A stretch of 64,000 nucleotides of DNA from Arsenophonus sp052174475 (GTDB lineage: Bacteria; Pseudomonadota; Gammaproteobacteria; Enterobacterales; Enterobacteriaceae). The stretch is taken from contig JBQMRO010000061.1 in assembly GCA_052174475.1 (NCBI GenBank), positions 1-64,000 on the forward strand, read 5' to 3'. How positions within the stretch are numbered: position 1 is the first letter of the stretch; each line of letters begins with the position of its first letter. The position numbers were made by a program, and so were the translations under genes. The notes under the pieces are model-generated. The model had not been told where the DNA came from. It was given only the letters and a program-made list of their open reading frames with translations, and ran no database searches. This document shows positions 33,013 through 41,782 of this stretch, piece after piece.

Positions 33013-34122
33013 ATGACCCAATTTGATAAGCAATTTATGAGCCGTGCATTATCATTGGCCAATCAAGGACGATTTACCACCTCACCTAACCCGAATGTAG
33101 GTTGTGTCATTGTAAGCAATGATGAAGTTGTTGGTGAAGGATTTCATTGTAGATCAGGTGACTCACATGCTGAGATTTATGCTTTACAAATGGCGGGTGA
33201 GAAAGCTAATGGGGCAACCGCTTATATTACATTAGAACCCTGTAGCCATTATGGTAAAACTCCACCTTGTGCAGATGCATTAATTAATGCAGGTATTCTA
33301 CGAGTTGTTGTAGCGATGCAAGATCCAAATCCACAGGTTGCAGGACAAGGTTTACTTAAATTACAGAAGGCTGGTATCGAAGTAATACTTGGTTTACTAA
33401 TAGATGAAGCTGAGCAATTAAATCGAGGCTTTCTAAAAAGAATGCGAACAGGTTTTCCCTATGTTCAACTTAAGTTAGCTGCATCACTTGATGGACGAAC
33501 AGCTCTTAAATCAGGTGAAAGTAAGTGGATCACTTCGCTAACAGCTCGTCAAGATGTGCAAAATTTTAGAGCTCAGGCAAGCGCAATTTTAACTACTAGT
33601 GCCACTATTTTAACTGATAATCCAGCTTTAAATGTTCGTTGGGTAGATTTTTCTCCTGAACTACAAAATCTTTATCCTAAAGAAAGCCTTCGACAACCAA
33701 TAAGAATTGTTTTAGATCGTCATAATCAAGTAAAACCAGAAGATATTGTAACAAAATCAGATGGTAAATGTTGGCTTATTCGCCCTAATCCTATATTGCA
33801 AAATTGGTGTGGTGATGTTGAACAAATTGTAATTCCAATCTATGAAAAAGGCATTGATTTAGTATTGCTAATAACGCAGTTGGCTAAACGTGATATTAAT
33901 TCAATTTGGATTGAAAGTGGACCAACACTTGCCGGAGCTTTGTTAACATTAGGATTAGTTGATGAATTAATTATTTATATTGCACCTAAAATTTTAGGTG
34001 GCACCGCAAGAGAATTAATTAATATTCCAGCATTACAAAAATTGAAAGATGCACCTGTATTTGAATTTATTAATGTTGAAGTTATTGGCCCTGATTTACG
34101 TTTAATACTTCGCCCAATGTGA
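33013..34122 (+). CDS. ribD: Bifunctional riboflavin biosynthesis protein RibD
   Basis: 369 residues (E. coli 367). The N-terminal deaminase (about 1-145) has the zinc site DSHAEIYAL near residue 52 and PCSHYGKTPPC near 77. The C-terminal reductase (about 146-369) starts LKLAASLDGRTAL and includes WIESGPTLAGALL near 295. It deaminates and then reduces the first pyrimidine intermediate of riboflavin synthesis from GTP. The ATG at 33013 follows the nrdR remnant by 8 bases. No lesion seen. With ribH it marks riboflavin synthesis as retained, typical of nutritional symbionts (inference). Confidence 0.96.
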   Translation: MTQFDKQFMSRALSLANQGRFTTSPNPNVGCVIVSNDEVVGEGFHCRSGDSHAEIYALQMAGEKANGATAYITLEPCSHYGKTPPCADALINAGILRVVVAMQDPNPQVAGQGLLKLQKAGIEVILGLLIDEAEQLNRGFLKRMRTGFPYVQLKLAASLDGRTALKSGESKWITSLTARQDVQNFRAQASAILTTSATILTDNPALNVRWVDFSPELQNLYPKESLRQPIRIVLDRHNQVKPEDIVTKSDGKCWLIRPNPILQNWCGDVEQIVIPIYEKGIDLVLLITQLAKRDINSIWIESGPTLAGALLTLGLVDELIIYIAPKILGGTARELINIPALQKLKDAPVFEFINVEVIGPDLRLILRPM

Positions 34123-34315
34123 TATAATATTGTTATTAACTAGCTAGTCTAATATAAAACTAGTTTAGTTATACTGATGTAACAGTATTTAATTTAGAAT
34201 TCCTAGTAACTATTTTAAAGTTAGCTAAATTCAGTATAGTAGTACTCCTGCAATAGAAAAGAATATAGTAAAAATTTTCGTTTCTGTAGAAAATAATTAG
34301 TATTTAAGGAAGGCT

Positions 34316-34786
34316 ATGAAAATAATAAAAGGAACGGTAGTAGCTCCTAAAGCTTGTATAGCAATCGTTATTGCACGTTTTAATCATTTCATCAATAGTA
34401 ATTTACTAGAAGGCGCTATTGATACCTTGGAGCGTATCGGTCAAGTTGCAAAAGAAAATATTACGGTAGTTTGGGTTCCTGGTGCCTATGAATTGCCTTT
34501 AACGATTAAAATACTAGTAGAAACAAAAAAATATGAGGCAGTCATTGCACTTGCTACCGTTATACGTGGTGCAACTCCACATTTTGAATATGTTGCTGGT
34601 GAATGTAGTACTGGACTTTCTAATGTCGCGATGACAACTAGTATTCCTGTTGCCTTTGGTGTATTAACAACTGAGAATATTAAGCAGGCCATTGAGCGCG
34701 CGGGTACAAAAGCAGGGAATAAAGGTGCAGATGCTGCATTAGGTGCACTAGAAATGATTAATGTGATTCAAGCTATTAAAGTCTAA
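34316..34786 (+). CDS. ribH: 6,7-dimethyl-8-ribityllumazine synthase
   Basis: 156 residues, the same as E. coli RibE/RibH. Active-site blocks are ARFNHFINSNLLEGA near residue 21, VPGAYELPL near 57, TVIRGATPHFEYVA near 80 and PVAFGVLTTEN near 112. It condenses the ribityl-uracil with dihydroxybutanone phosphate to give lumazine, the precursor of riboflavin. AAGGA lies just before the ATG. 193 bases of AT-rich spacer separate it from ribD, longer than in E. coli; no FMN riboswitch is apparent there. Confidence 0.97.
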   Translation: MKIIKGTVVAPKACIAIVIARFNHFINSNLLEGAIDTLERIGQVAKENITVVWVPGAYELPLTIKILVETKKYEAVIALATVIRGATPHFEYVAGECSTGLSNVAMTTSIPVAFGVLTTENIKQAIERAGTKAGNKGADAALGALEMINVIQAIKV

Positions 34787-34811
34787 CTATATTTTATTTA
34801 AGGGGAATTTT

Positions 34812-35225
34812 ATGAAACCTGCTGCTCGTCATCGTGCGCGTGAGTGTGCTGTTCAGGCGATTTATTCGTGGCAATTATCTGGTAATAATATTGATGATGT
34901 TGAAGTAGAATTTTTATCTGAACAAGATACTTCAGATGTTGATGTGATATACTTCTGTGAACTACTTAATGGTGTTTCAACTCATGTGTTAGAACTGGAT
35001 AAAAAGATGGCTCCATATCTTTCTCGTCATCTGGGTGAAGTTGGTCAGGTTGAAAAAGCGGTTTTACGTTTAGCGATATTTGAACTCTATTACCGTGATG
35101 ATGTACCTTATAAAGTTTCTATTAATGAAGCAATTGAATTAGCAAAAGTTTTTGGTGCTGAAGAGAGTCACAAGTTTATCAATGGTGCTTTAGATAAAGT
35201 TGTTGCTACTGTGCCTAAGAAGTAA
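34812..35225 (+). CDS. nusB: Transcription antitermination factor NusB
   Basis: 137 residues (E. coli 139). Recognisable from ARHRARECAVQAIYSWQ at the N-terminus and LRLAIFELYYRDDVPYKV and NEAIELAKVFG near 78-115. NusB with NusE (S10) binds boxA RNA to allow antitermination in rRNA operons. AAGGGGAA precedes the ATG at a good distance, 25 bases after ribH. The ribH-nusB-thiL order is conserved with E. coli. Confidence 0.96.
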   Translation: MKPAARHRARECAVQAIYSWQLSGNNIDDVEVEFLSEQDTSDVDVIYFCELLNGVSTHVLELDKKMAPYLSRHLGEVGQVEKAVLRLAIFELYYRDDVPYKVSINEAIELAKVFGAEESHKFINGALDKVVATVPKK

Positions 35226-35323
35226 TGATATTTACACTTTTCGAATAATCTGATGTTCACCTTTAAAATAAGGTGATGGAATAACCTTATAGCAATCGGA
35301 GTATAGTATAGTAGAATACTATT

Positions 35324-36315
35324 ATGGTTTGTGGTGATTTGATATCATTGCACGTTATTTTAATCGTCAACAGTAATATCGGGGGTGACGTTAATATCGG
35401 TATTGGTGATGACTGTGCGTTAATAACGATACCGGAAAGACAACAATTAGCAATTACTACCGATACACTAGTTGCAGGTATCCATTTTCTTGATAATGTT
35501 TCACCAGAAGATTTAGCCTATAAATCTTTAGCGGTTAATTTAAGTGATTTAGCCGCTATGGGAGCAGATCCTGCCTGGATTTCTCTAGCATTGACATTGC
35601 CACAAATCAATGAAGATTGGTTAACTAGATTTAGTTCTAGCCTATTTGAACAGCTTAATTACTATTAAATGCAGCTTATTGGTGGTGATACAACCCGCGG
35701 ACCAATGAGTTTAACCTATACAGCCCATGGTTTAATTCCTATAGGAAAATTACTAACACGATCTGGAGCCTATAATAGTGATTGGATTTATGTTACTGGG
35801 ACATTAGGAGATAGCGCTACTGGATTAGCAATTTTACAATCACAGTTAATGGTCGATGATGTAAAAGATCGTAATTGGTTGGTACAGCGGCATTTAAGAC
35901 CGCAGCCTCGTATTTTGCAAGGGAAAGCTCTACGTCATATTGCTTCTTCGGCGATAGATATTTCTGATGGCTTGATTTCTGATCTTGGGCACCTGCTTAA
36001 AATTAGTAGGTGTGGAGCTAAAATTAAATTGGATTCTTTACCACTATCAGATGTTTTGCGCAGAAATGTTACCTCAGAACAAGCGTTAATCTTAGCGTTA
36101 AGTGGTGGAGAAGATTATGAACTTTGTTTTACAGTCCCTGAAGCAAACCGTAGTGCATTAGAATTAGCGTTAACATATACACTGGGGCAAATTTTCATTG
36201 CATTGGCCAGATAACACTAGAATCAGAAGGCATCCGGTATTATTATGGTAATAAAGAGGTTTCACCTAACTTAACTGGTTTTGATCATTTTATTGTAGAA
36301 GCTTGCTATGACTAA
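35324..36315 (+). pseudogene. thiL: thiL pseudogene (thiamine-monophosphate kinase)
   Basis: A full-length ThiL is readable but broken. After MVCGD the frame slips: the expected FDIIARYFNRQ lies in another frame, and the original frame is regained by GIGDDCALI. An in-frame TAA at 35666-35668 falls exactly between LNYY and MQLIGGDTTRGP, where E. coli has one Asp. A last shift after about 36175 moves the tail (IGQITLESEGIRYY, LTGFDHF) to another frame. Substrate motifs (TTDTLVAGIHF, SAIDISDGLISDLGH, SGGEDYELCF) remain. ThiL makes thiamine diphosphate from thiamine monophosphate. Two stretches (115 and 181 codons) stay open, so decay is fairly recent. Confidence 0.93.
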
Positions 36316-36786
36316 TGTTAAATCTCGTTTAAAGCTATCAAATCCTTGGCATCTATTGGCAACTGGATTTGGTAGTGGTTTATCGCCCATCACTCCTGGA
36401 ACAACAGGATCGTTAGCTGCTATTCCATTCTGGCTATTGATGTATTGGCTATTACCTGTTTTTGGTTATGTTGGTTTGTTATTTTATTTGGTTTTGTTAT
36501 TGGTATTGTTATTTGTCAAATAACATCGAATGATATGAAAGTTCATGACCACGGTAATATTGTTTGGGATGAATTTATTGGCATGTGGATGACTCTAATG
36601 GGATTGCCATTAGTTAATTGGCAATGGATATTAATTGCATTTCTGCTTTTCCGCTTTTTTGATATATTAAAACCTTGGCCTATTAGTTGGTTTGATCGCC
36701 AAATAGATGGCGGATTAGGTATTATGTTAGATGATATTATCGCAGCTACTTTTGCTATGGTTATCGTGGCAGCGCTTCCACACTAG
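36308..36786 (+). pseudogene. pgpA: pgpA pseudogene (phosphatidylglycerophosphatase A), single frameshift
   Basis: The first part (36308 to about 36480) reads SNPWHLLATGFGSGLSPITP then GTTGSLAAIPFW. The rest lies in a different frame and reads ICQITSNDMKVHDHGNIVWD then EFIGMWMTLM, PWPISWFDRQIDGG and DDIIAA, ending at 36786. Together they cover all of PgpA. One frameshift in the T/G-rich stretch near 36470-36500 is the only lesion I see, so it is a young pseudogene, a sequencing error or a slippage site. PgpA dephosphorylates phosphatidylglycerophosphate. It overlaps the thiL end by 8 bases, as in an operon. Confidence 0.88.
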
Positions 36787-36822
36787 TTACTGCTATTACA
36801 ATGCTAGTAGTTACTGAAAATC

Positions 36823-36858
36823 AAAAGCACTTATAATGAACCATTGCTTTTATTTTTT
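36823..36858. terminator. Possible bidirectional terminator between pgpA and dxs
   Basis: AAAAGCA and TGCTTTT form a 7-bp stem with a 15-base loop, followed by ATTTTTT on the plus strand. It lies between convergent transcription units, where a terminator is expected. The stem is weak. Confidence 0.4.
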
Positions 36859-36873
36859 AGCATATTTATTAAT

Positions 36874-38739
36874 TTAATTGGCGTAATAGTTATTAATTGA
36901 TTTTACAATTCCTTTAGCATTAAGCCCTAGATCAGCCAAAATTTCTGTTTGATTTCCTTGTGAAATATAGTGATCAGGTAAGCCGAGATTAATGATAGGC
37001 ATAATATAATGGGCTTTTAATAAAAATTCATTAACTCCGCTACCTGCTCCACCTATAATTGCATTTTCTTCTAATGTTACTAATAACTTATGATTTTGAG
37101 CTATCTCCAGTATCAAAGTTTCATCTAATGGTTTTACAAATCTCATATCTACTACAGTAGCATTAAGTAATTCTGCAGCTTTCATCGCTTCGCTAAGTAA
37201 TGTTCCAAAATTTAGTATGGCAATTTTTTTTCCTTTTCGCCGAATTAATCCTTTACTAATTAAAATTTTTTCTAAAGGTTGCAGAGTAGCGCCAGAGCCG
37301 GTACCCCTTGGATAACGAACCGCAACCGGACCATGCTGATAGTGATAACCCGTATGTAGCATTTGACGGCATTCGTTTTCATCACTAGGCGACATAATTA
37401 TCATATCAGGTAGACAACGTAAAAATGATAAATCGAAGGCACCTTGATGGGTTTGTCCGTCAGCACCAACAACACCTGCTCGATCTATTGCAAACAGAAT
37501 AGGCAATTTTTGAATAGCTACATCATGGATCACTTGATCATAAGCGCGTTGTAAAAAAGTAGAATAAATAGCAACGACAGGTTTATATCCTCCAATAGCA
37601 AGACCAGCTCCAAAAGTCACAGCGTGTTGTTCTGCAATAGCAACATCAAAATATTGATTTGGATAGGTTTTAGAAAATTTAAGCATCCCCGATCCTTCTC
37701 GCATAGCTGGTGTAATAGCTATCAGCTTAGGATCATTAGCTGCTTCTTGGCACAACCAATCGCCAAAAACTTGTGAAAACGTTAATTGGTTATTATTATT
37801 TTTTGGTAGCCTAAAAGTTGTTGGATCAAATTTAGGAACAGCATGCCAACTAATAGGATCTTTTTCGGCAGGCTCATAACCCTTACCTTTTTTAGTGATG
37901 ATATGTAAAAACTGTGGACCTTTTAATTCACGCATATTTTTTAATGTTTGTACTAATGTGAGTACATCATGACCGTCAATGGGACCAATGTAGTTAAAGC
38001 CTAATTCTTCAAACATAGTACTAGGGATCATCATGCCTTTAAGGTGCTCTTCAGTTTTTTTTAACAATTTTTTAATTGATGGAATATTAGAAAATACCTT
38101 TTTCCCTCCTTCACGCAATCTAGTATAGAGATTACCCGATAACAGTTGCGCTAAATGATTATTTAACGCCCCAACATTTTCTGAAATTGACATTTCATTA
38201 TCATTGAGGATTACTAATATATCTTTATGAATGTCACCCGCATGATTCATTGCTTCAAAAGCTATACCTGCAGTAATGGCACCATCACCAATAACACAAA
38301 CCGTTTTGCGATTCTTATTCTCATATTCAGCAGCTACTGCCATCCCAAGGCCAGCACTGATAGAAGTGGAGGAATGACCGACACTAAGAACGTCATATTC
38401 ACTTTCTGCGCGCCATGGAAAAGGATGTAATCCATTTTTTTGTCGTATGGTATCAATGCGATCGCGGCGACCAGTTAATATCTTATGTGCATATGCCTGG
38501 TGGCCAACATCCCAGATAAGATTATCAAATGGGGTTTTATAAACATAGTGTAAAGCGACAGTGAGTTCAATTGCGCCCAATCCAGAAGCGAAATGTCCAC
38601 TAGAACGACTAACACTATTTAATAAAAATTCTCGTAATTCTTTACATAATTTGCAAAGACTTTCTTTTGGTAAAAGTCGCAACTCTTTCGGCGTTTTTAT
38701 TAATGCTAAAGTTGGATAGAAAGTAATATCAATATTCAT
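36874..38739 (-). CDS. dxs: 1-deoxy-D-xylulose-5-phosphate synthase
   Basis: 621 residues (E. coli 620), no lesions. The thiamine-diphosphate site is clear: GDGAITAGIAFEAMNHAG near residue 152 and the NDN at about 180. YDQVIHDVAIQKLPILFAID near 395 and DGQTHQGAFDLSFLR follow. It condenses pyruvate and glyceraldehyde 3-phosphate, the first step of the MEP isoprenoid pathway, and also feeds thiamine and pyridoxal synthesis. Last gene of the xseB-ispA-dxs unit, 116 bases after ispA. It needs thiamine diphosphate while the nearby thiL is dead. Confidence 0.97.
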   Translation of the reverse strand: MNIDITFYPTLALIKTPKELRLLPKESLCKLCKELREFLLNSVSRSSGHFASGLGAIELTVALHYVYKTPFDNLIWDVGHQAYAHKILTGRRDRIDTIRQKNGLHPFPWRAESEYDVLSVGHSSTSISAGLGMAVAAEYENKNRKTVCVIGDGAITAGIAFEAMNHAGDIHKDILVILNDNEMSISENVGALNNHLAQLLSGNLYTRLREGGKKVFSNIPSIKKLLKKTEEHLKGMMIPSTMFEELGFNYIGPIDGHDVLTLVQTLKNMRELKGPQFLHIITKKGKGYEPAEKDPISWHAVPKFDPTTFRLPKNNNNQLTFSQVFGDWLCQEAANDPKLIAITPAMREGSGMLKFSKTYPNQYFDVAIAEQHAVTFGAGLAIGGYKPVVAIYSTFLQRAYDQVIHDVAIQKLPILFAIDRAGVVGADGQTHQGAFDLSFLRCLPDMIIMSPSDENECRQMLHTGYHYQHGPVAVRYPRGTGSGATLQPLEKILISKGLIRRKGKKIAILNFGTLLSEAMKAAELLNATVVDMRFVKPLDETLILEIAQNHKLLVTLEENAIIGGAGSGVNEFLLKAHYIMPIINLGLPDHYISQGNQTEILADLGLNAKGIVKSINNYYAN

Positions 38740-38855
38740 GTCTTCTCATTAAATAATTGTTTTGTTTATATCAAAAACGCTATAATAGCGTAGCCATTAA
38801 AAGATTATTTTGAATTTTTATTACTGATAAATTTTCTGTTTTTAAATAAGGGAAA

Positions 38856-39776
38856 TTAGCTTTTTCGTTCGATAATAAAGTTTGTTAAATTTTGTAATGT
38901 TTCCGTATTAAGTCCATGCTGTTGTTCTAGCATAGAGAGCGCATTTAATGCTTGTTCATGTAAACTGTTTACTTTTTTTTTTGCTTGTTCAACACCAATT
39001 AATGTTGGATAAGTACTTTTTTTATGTTTTTTATCAGATCCATGATCTTTGCCTAAAATGTCTCTATCACCAATAACGTCAAGAATATCGTTATGGACTT
39101 GGAATAGCAGTCCAATTGCATTGGCATATCTATCTAATAATAGTAGTAATTTATAGCTTTGATCGCCGGCCGCAAGTGCACTCATTCTGATGGCGGCACG
39201 AATTAATGCTCCTGTTTTATACTGATGAATTGATTCTAATGTTGTTATATCAATTTGTTCTCCTTCTGATTCTATATCTAGCGCTTGGCCGCTACACATA
39301 CCTGTTGCCCCACTAGCAGTAGCTAGCTCAGCTATCATCGCCAGGCGATTAGTGTCATTAACATCAGGCATAGCAGAACGAGACAAGATATCAAAAGCAA
39401 GTGTTTGCAGGGCATCACCAGCCAAAATTGCATGAGCTTCACCAAAGAAAATATGGCAGGCAGGTTGACCACGACGTAAATTATCGCTATCCATTGCGGG
39501 TAAATCATCATGAATTAATGAATAAGCATGAATGCATTCAACAACCACAGCAGGTACATCTAGGTTTTCCATGGCAACATTTAACATGCCACCTACAGCA
39601 TAAACTAAAAAAGGTCTTATTCGTTTTCCACCAAGTAATGTACCATATTTCATCGCCATAACTAGTTGACTTTGATTAAATGGAAGGCGCTGAAATTGAT
39701 TTAATAGAATTTTATTGACGCGATCTTGTACCCATTGGCGCTGATCCGCAAAAGAAAGAGTCACTATTTCAGACAT
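38856..39776 (-). CDS. ispA: Farnesyl diphosphate synthase (geranyltranstransferase)
   Basis: 306 residues (E. coli 299). GGKRIRPFLVYA near residue 50 and the first Asp-rich motif DDLPAMDSDNLRRGQPA near 92 are intact. The second Asp-rich motif reads VHNDILDVIGD, so the usual first Asp of DDxxD is Asn; KKSTYPTLIG follows normally. The enzyme builds farnesyl diphosphate from IPP and DMAPP for undecaprenyl phosphate and quinone side chains. It starts 3 bases after the xseB stop, a tight operon. Probably functional despite the D-to-N change (inference). Confidence 0.95.
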   Translation of the reverse strand: MSEIVTLSFADQRQWVQDRVNKILLNQFQRLPFNQSQLVMAMKYGTLLGGKRIRPFLVYAVGGMLNVAMENLDVPAVVVECIHAYSLIHDDLPAMDSDNLRRGQPACHIFFGEAHAILAGDALQTLAFDILSRSAMPDVNDTNRLAMIAELATASGATGMCSGQALDIESEGEQIDITTLESIHQYKTGALIRAAIRMSALAAGDQSYKLLLLLDRYANAIGLLFQVHNDILDVIGDRDILGKDHGSDKKHKKSTYPTLIGVEQAKKKVNSLHEQALNALSMLEQQHGLNTETLQNLTNFIIERKS

Positions 39777-39779
39777 GAT

Positions 39780-40034
39780 TTATTTATCTTCCGGCCCAAA
39801 GTTATCTAGTATTGCACTATCATCGGCTTGTAATAAAATTTTAACGCGTTGCTCTGCCTGTTGCAACGCTTTTTGGCCTTGTCTAGCTAATTGAATTCCA
39901 TGTTCAAATTCACTTAATGCTTTCTCCAGCGGAAGTTCGCCTGACTCTAAGCGTCTGAGAATCTTCTCTAGCTCTATTAGAGAAGATTCAAAAGATAACG
40001 GATTTTGTCTATCAGATATTTTCTTTTTATCCAT
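39780..40034 (-). CDS. xseB: Exodeoxyribonuclease VII small subunit
   Basis: 84 residues (E. coli 80). The signature SFESSLIELEKILRRLESGE followed by LPLEKALSEFEHGI and ARQGQKALQQAEQRVKIL is complete. XseB binds in several copies to XseA to form exonuclease VII, which degrades single-stranded DNA. First gene of the xseB-ispA-dxs unit and divergent from thiI, as in E. coli. The 218-base gap to thiI should hold both promoters. Confidence 0.95.
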   Translation of the reverse strand: MDKKKISDRQNPLSFESSLIELEKILRRLESGELPLEKALSEFEHGIQLARQGQKALQQAEQRVKILLQADDSAILDNFGPEDK

Positions 40035-40252
40035 AATTATTTACTTGCCTTAATATCTGGTTAATTATACGCATGCGTAAGCAATTTATTTTACTACATT
40101 ATGCATAGAATTTATTCTTTTTATAATTTTTAGCGACTAAGAGTAGTATAGTGAGATATACTTATCCACTTAAAATTAAATGCTCTGCCTGCTAATAAAT
40201 ATGTATAATATGTGTTTTGTATAAAACTAAAAATCGACTTTTATATAAACTT

Positions 40253-41701
40253 ATGAAGTTTATTATTAAACTGTTTCCTGAAATTACCATTAAAAGCCAA
40301 TCAGTGCGCTCACGCTTTATTGCAATCTTAGCTAGCAATATTTTTAATATATTAAAGGTATTGGATTCAGAAATCGTCGTTAATAGACATTGGGATAATA
40401 TTGAAATTCGCACTAAAAAAAACACATTTCATAATAAAATTTGTGATGCCTTAACAAGAATTCCTGGTATTCATCATATTTTGTTAGTTGAAGAATATCA
40501 ATTCCGTGATATACATCATATTTTTGAGTTAACTTATACAAGTTATGCTAAATTTCTAACAAATAAAACTTTTTGCGTACGAGTTAAGCGTCGTGGTCAG
40601 CACGATTTTACTTCAATTGAAGTAGAACGTTATGTTGGTGGAGGATTAAATCAACATATTTCGTCAGCTAAGGTAAAACTGAAGAAGCCTAATCTTACTG
40701 TAAACCTTCAAATTAAAAACGATAAAGTAATTCTTATTAAATCACGTATTCAAGGAATTGGTGGCTTTCCTATCGGTACACAAGAAGATGTGTTATCTTT
40801 AATATCAGGTGGTTTTGATTCAAGTGTATCTAGCTACATGCTAATACGGCGTGGTTGTCGAGTTCATTACTGCTTTTTTAATCTTGGTGGTACAAATCAT
40901 GAGATTGGCGTAAAGCAGATCGCCTATCATCTTTGGCATCGTTTTGCTCGTTCACATAAAGTGCGTTTTGTTGCGATAGATTTTGCCCCAATTATAAGTG
41001 AGCTCATTGAAAAGATTGATGATGGTCAAATGGGAGTAGTCTTAAAAAGAATGATGGTGCGGGCAGCATCGATGATAGCAGAACGTTATGGGATTCAGGC
41101 ATTAGTAACCGGAGAAGCGTTAGGGCAAGTTTCTAGCCAGACATTAACCAATCTGCGTGTAATTGATAATGTTACCGATACATTGATTTTACGGCCATTA
41201 ATTTCACATGATAAAGAAAGTATTATTAATATTTCTCGTGAAATAGGGACTGAAGATTTTTCGCGTACAATACCCGAATTTTGTGGCGTTATCTCTAAAA
41301 AACCAACGATGAAAGCAGTAAAAATAAAAATTGAAGAACAGGAAACTAATTTCAATTTTACTTTACTTGATCATCTTGTTAGTAAAGCACAAAATATTGA
41401 TATTCGTCAGATAATAAATCATAGGCAAAATGAAATGCCAGAAGTAGAAATTGTCACTAGATTTTCAATCGATGATATTGTTCTGGATATTCGTGCTCCT
41501 AATAAACAAAAAGCACATCCACTCAAACTTAAAGGTGTTAAAGTAACGTTATTGCCATTTTATAAGCTGAATAACCAATTTGGTAAATTACCACAAGAAA
41601 AATCCTATTTGCTTTATTGTGATTGCGGTGTTATGAGCCGCTTACAGGTAATTTATTTAAATGAACAAGGTTTTAAAAATGTAAAAGTGTACCAGCCTTA
41701 A
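40253..41701 (+). CDS. thiI: tRNA 4-thiouridine synthase / sulfur carrier ThiI
   Basis: From ATG 40253 the product is 482 residues, exactly the E. coli length; an in-frame upstream ATG at 40217 would add 12 residues with no homology. It has a ferredoxin-like and THUMP domain, then the PP-loop LSLISGGFDSSVSSYML near residue 182, and a C-terminal rhodanese domain. PEFCGVISKKPT near 341 carries the disulfide-partner Cys, and YCDCGVMSRLQ near 455 the catalytic persulfide Cys. E. coli has YCDRG there, so Arg is replaced by a second Cys. ThiI makes 4-thiouridine at tRNA position 8 and gives sulfur for the thiazole of thiamine; with thiL dead, the tRNA role is the likely reason for retention. Confidence 0.95.
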   Translation: MKFIIKLFPEITIKSQSVRSRFIAILASNIFNILKVLDSEIVVNRHWDNIEIRTKKNTFHNKICDALTRIPGIHHILLVEEYQFRDIHHIFELTYTSYAKFLTNKTFCVRVKRRGQHDFTSIEVERYVGGGLNQHISSAKVKLKKPNLTVNLQIKNDKVILIKSRIQGIGGFPIGTQEDVLSLISGGFDSSVSSYMLIRRGCRVHYCFFNLGGTNHEIGVKQIAYHLWHRFARSHKVRFVAIDFAPIISELIEKIDDGQMGVVLKRMMVRAASMIAERYGIQALVTGEALGQVSSQTLTNLRVIDNVTDTLILRPLISHDKESIINISREIGTEDFSRTIPEFCGVISKKPTMKAVKIKIEEQETNFNFTLLDHLVSKAQNIDIRQIINHRQNEMPEVEIVTRFSIDDIVLDIRAPNKQKAHPLKLKGVKVTLLPFYKLNNQFGKLPQEKSYLLYCDCGVMSRLQVIYLNEQGFKNVKVYQP

Positions 41702-41782
41702 ACGGCAATCAGTTAACTTAACTATATCTTAAAGATATAGATCAATTCAAGAGAATATATATAATTTGCAGCTATATCATCA

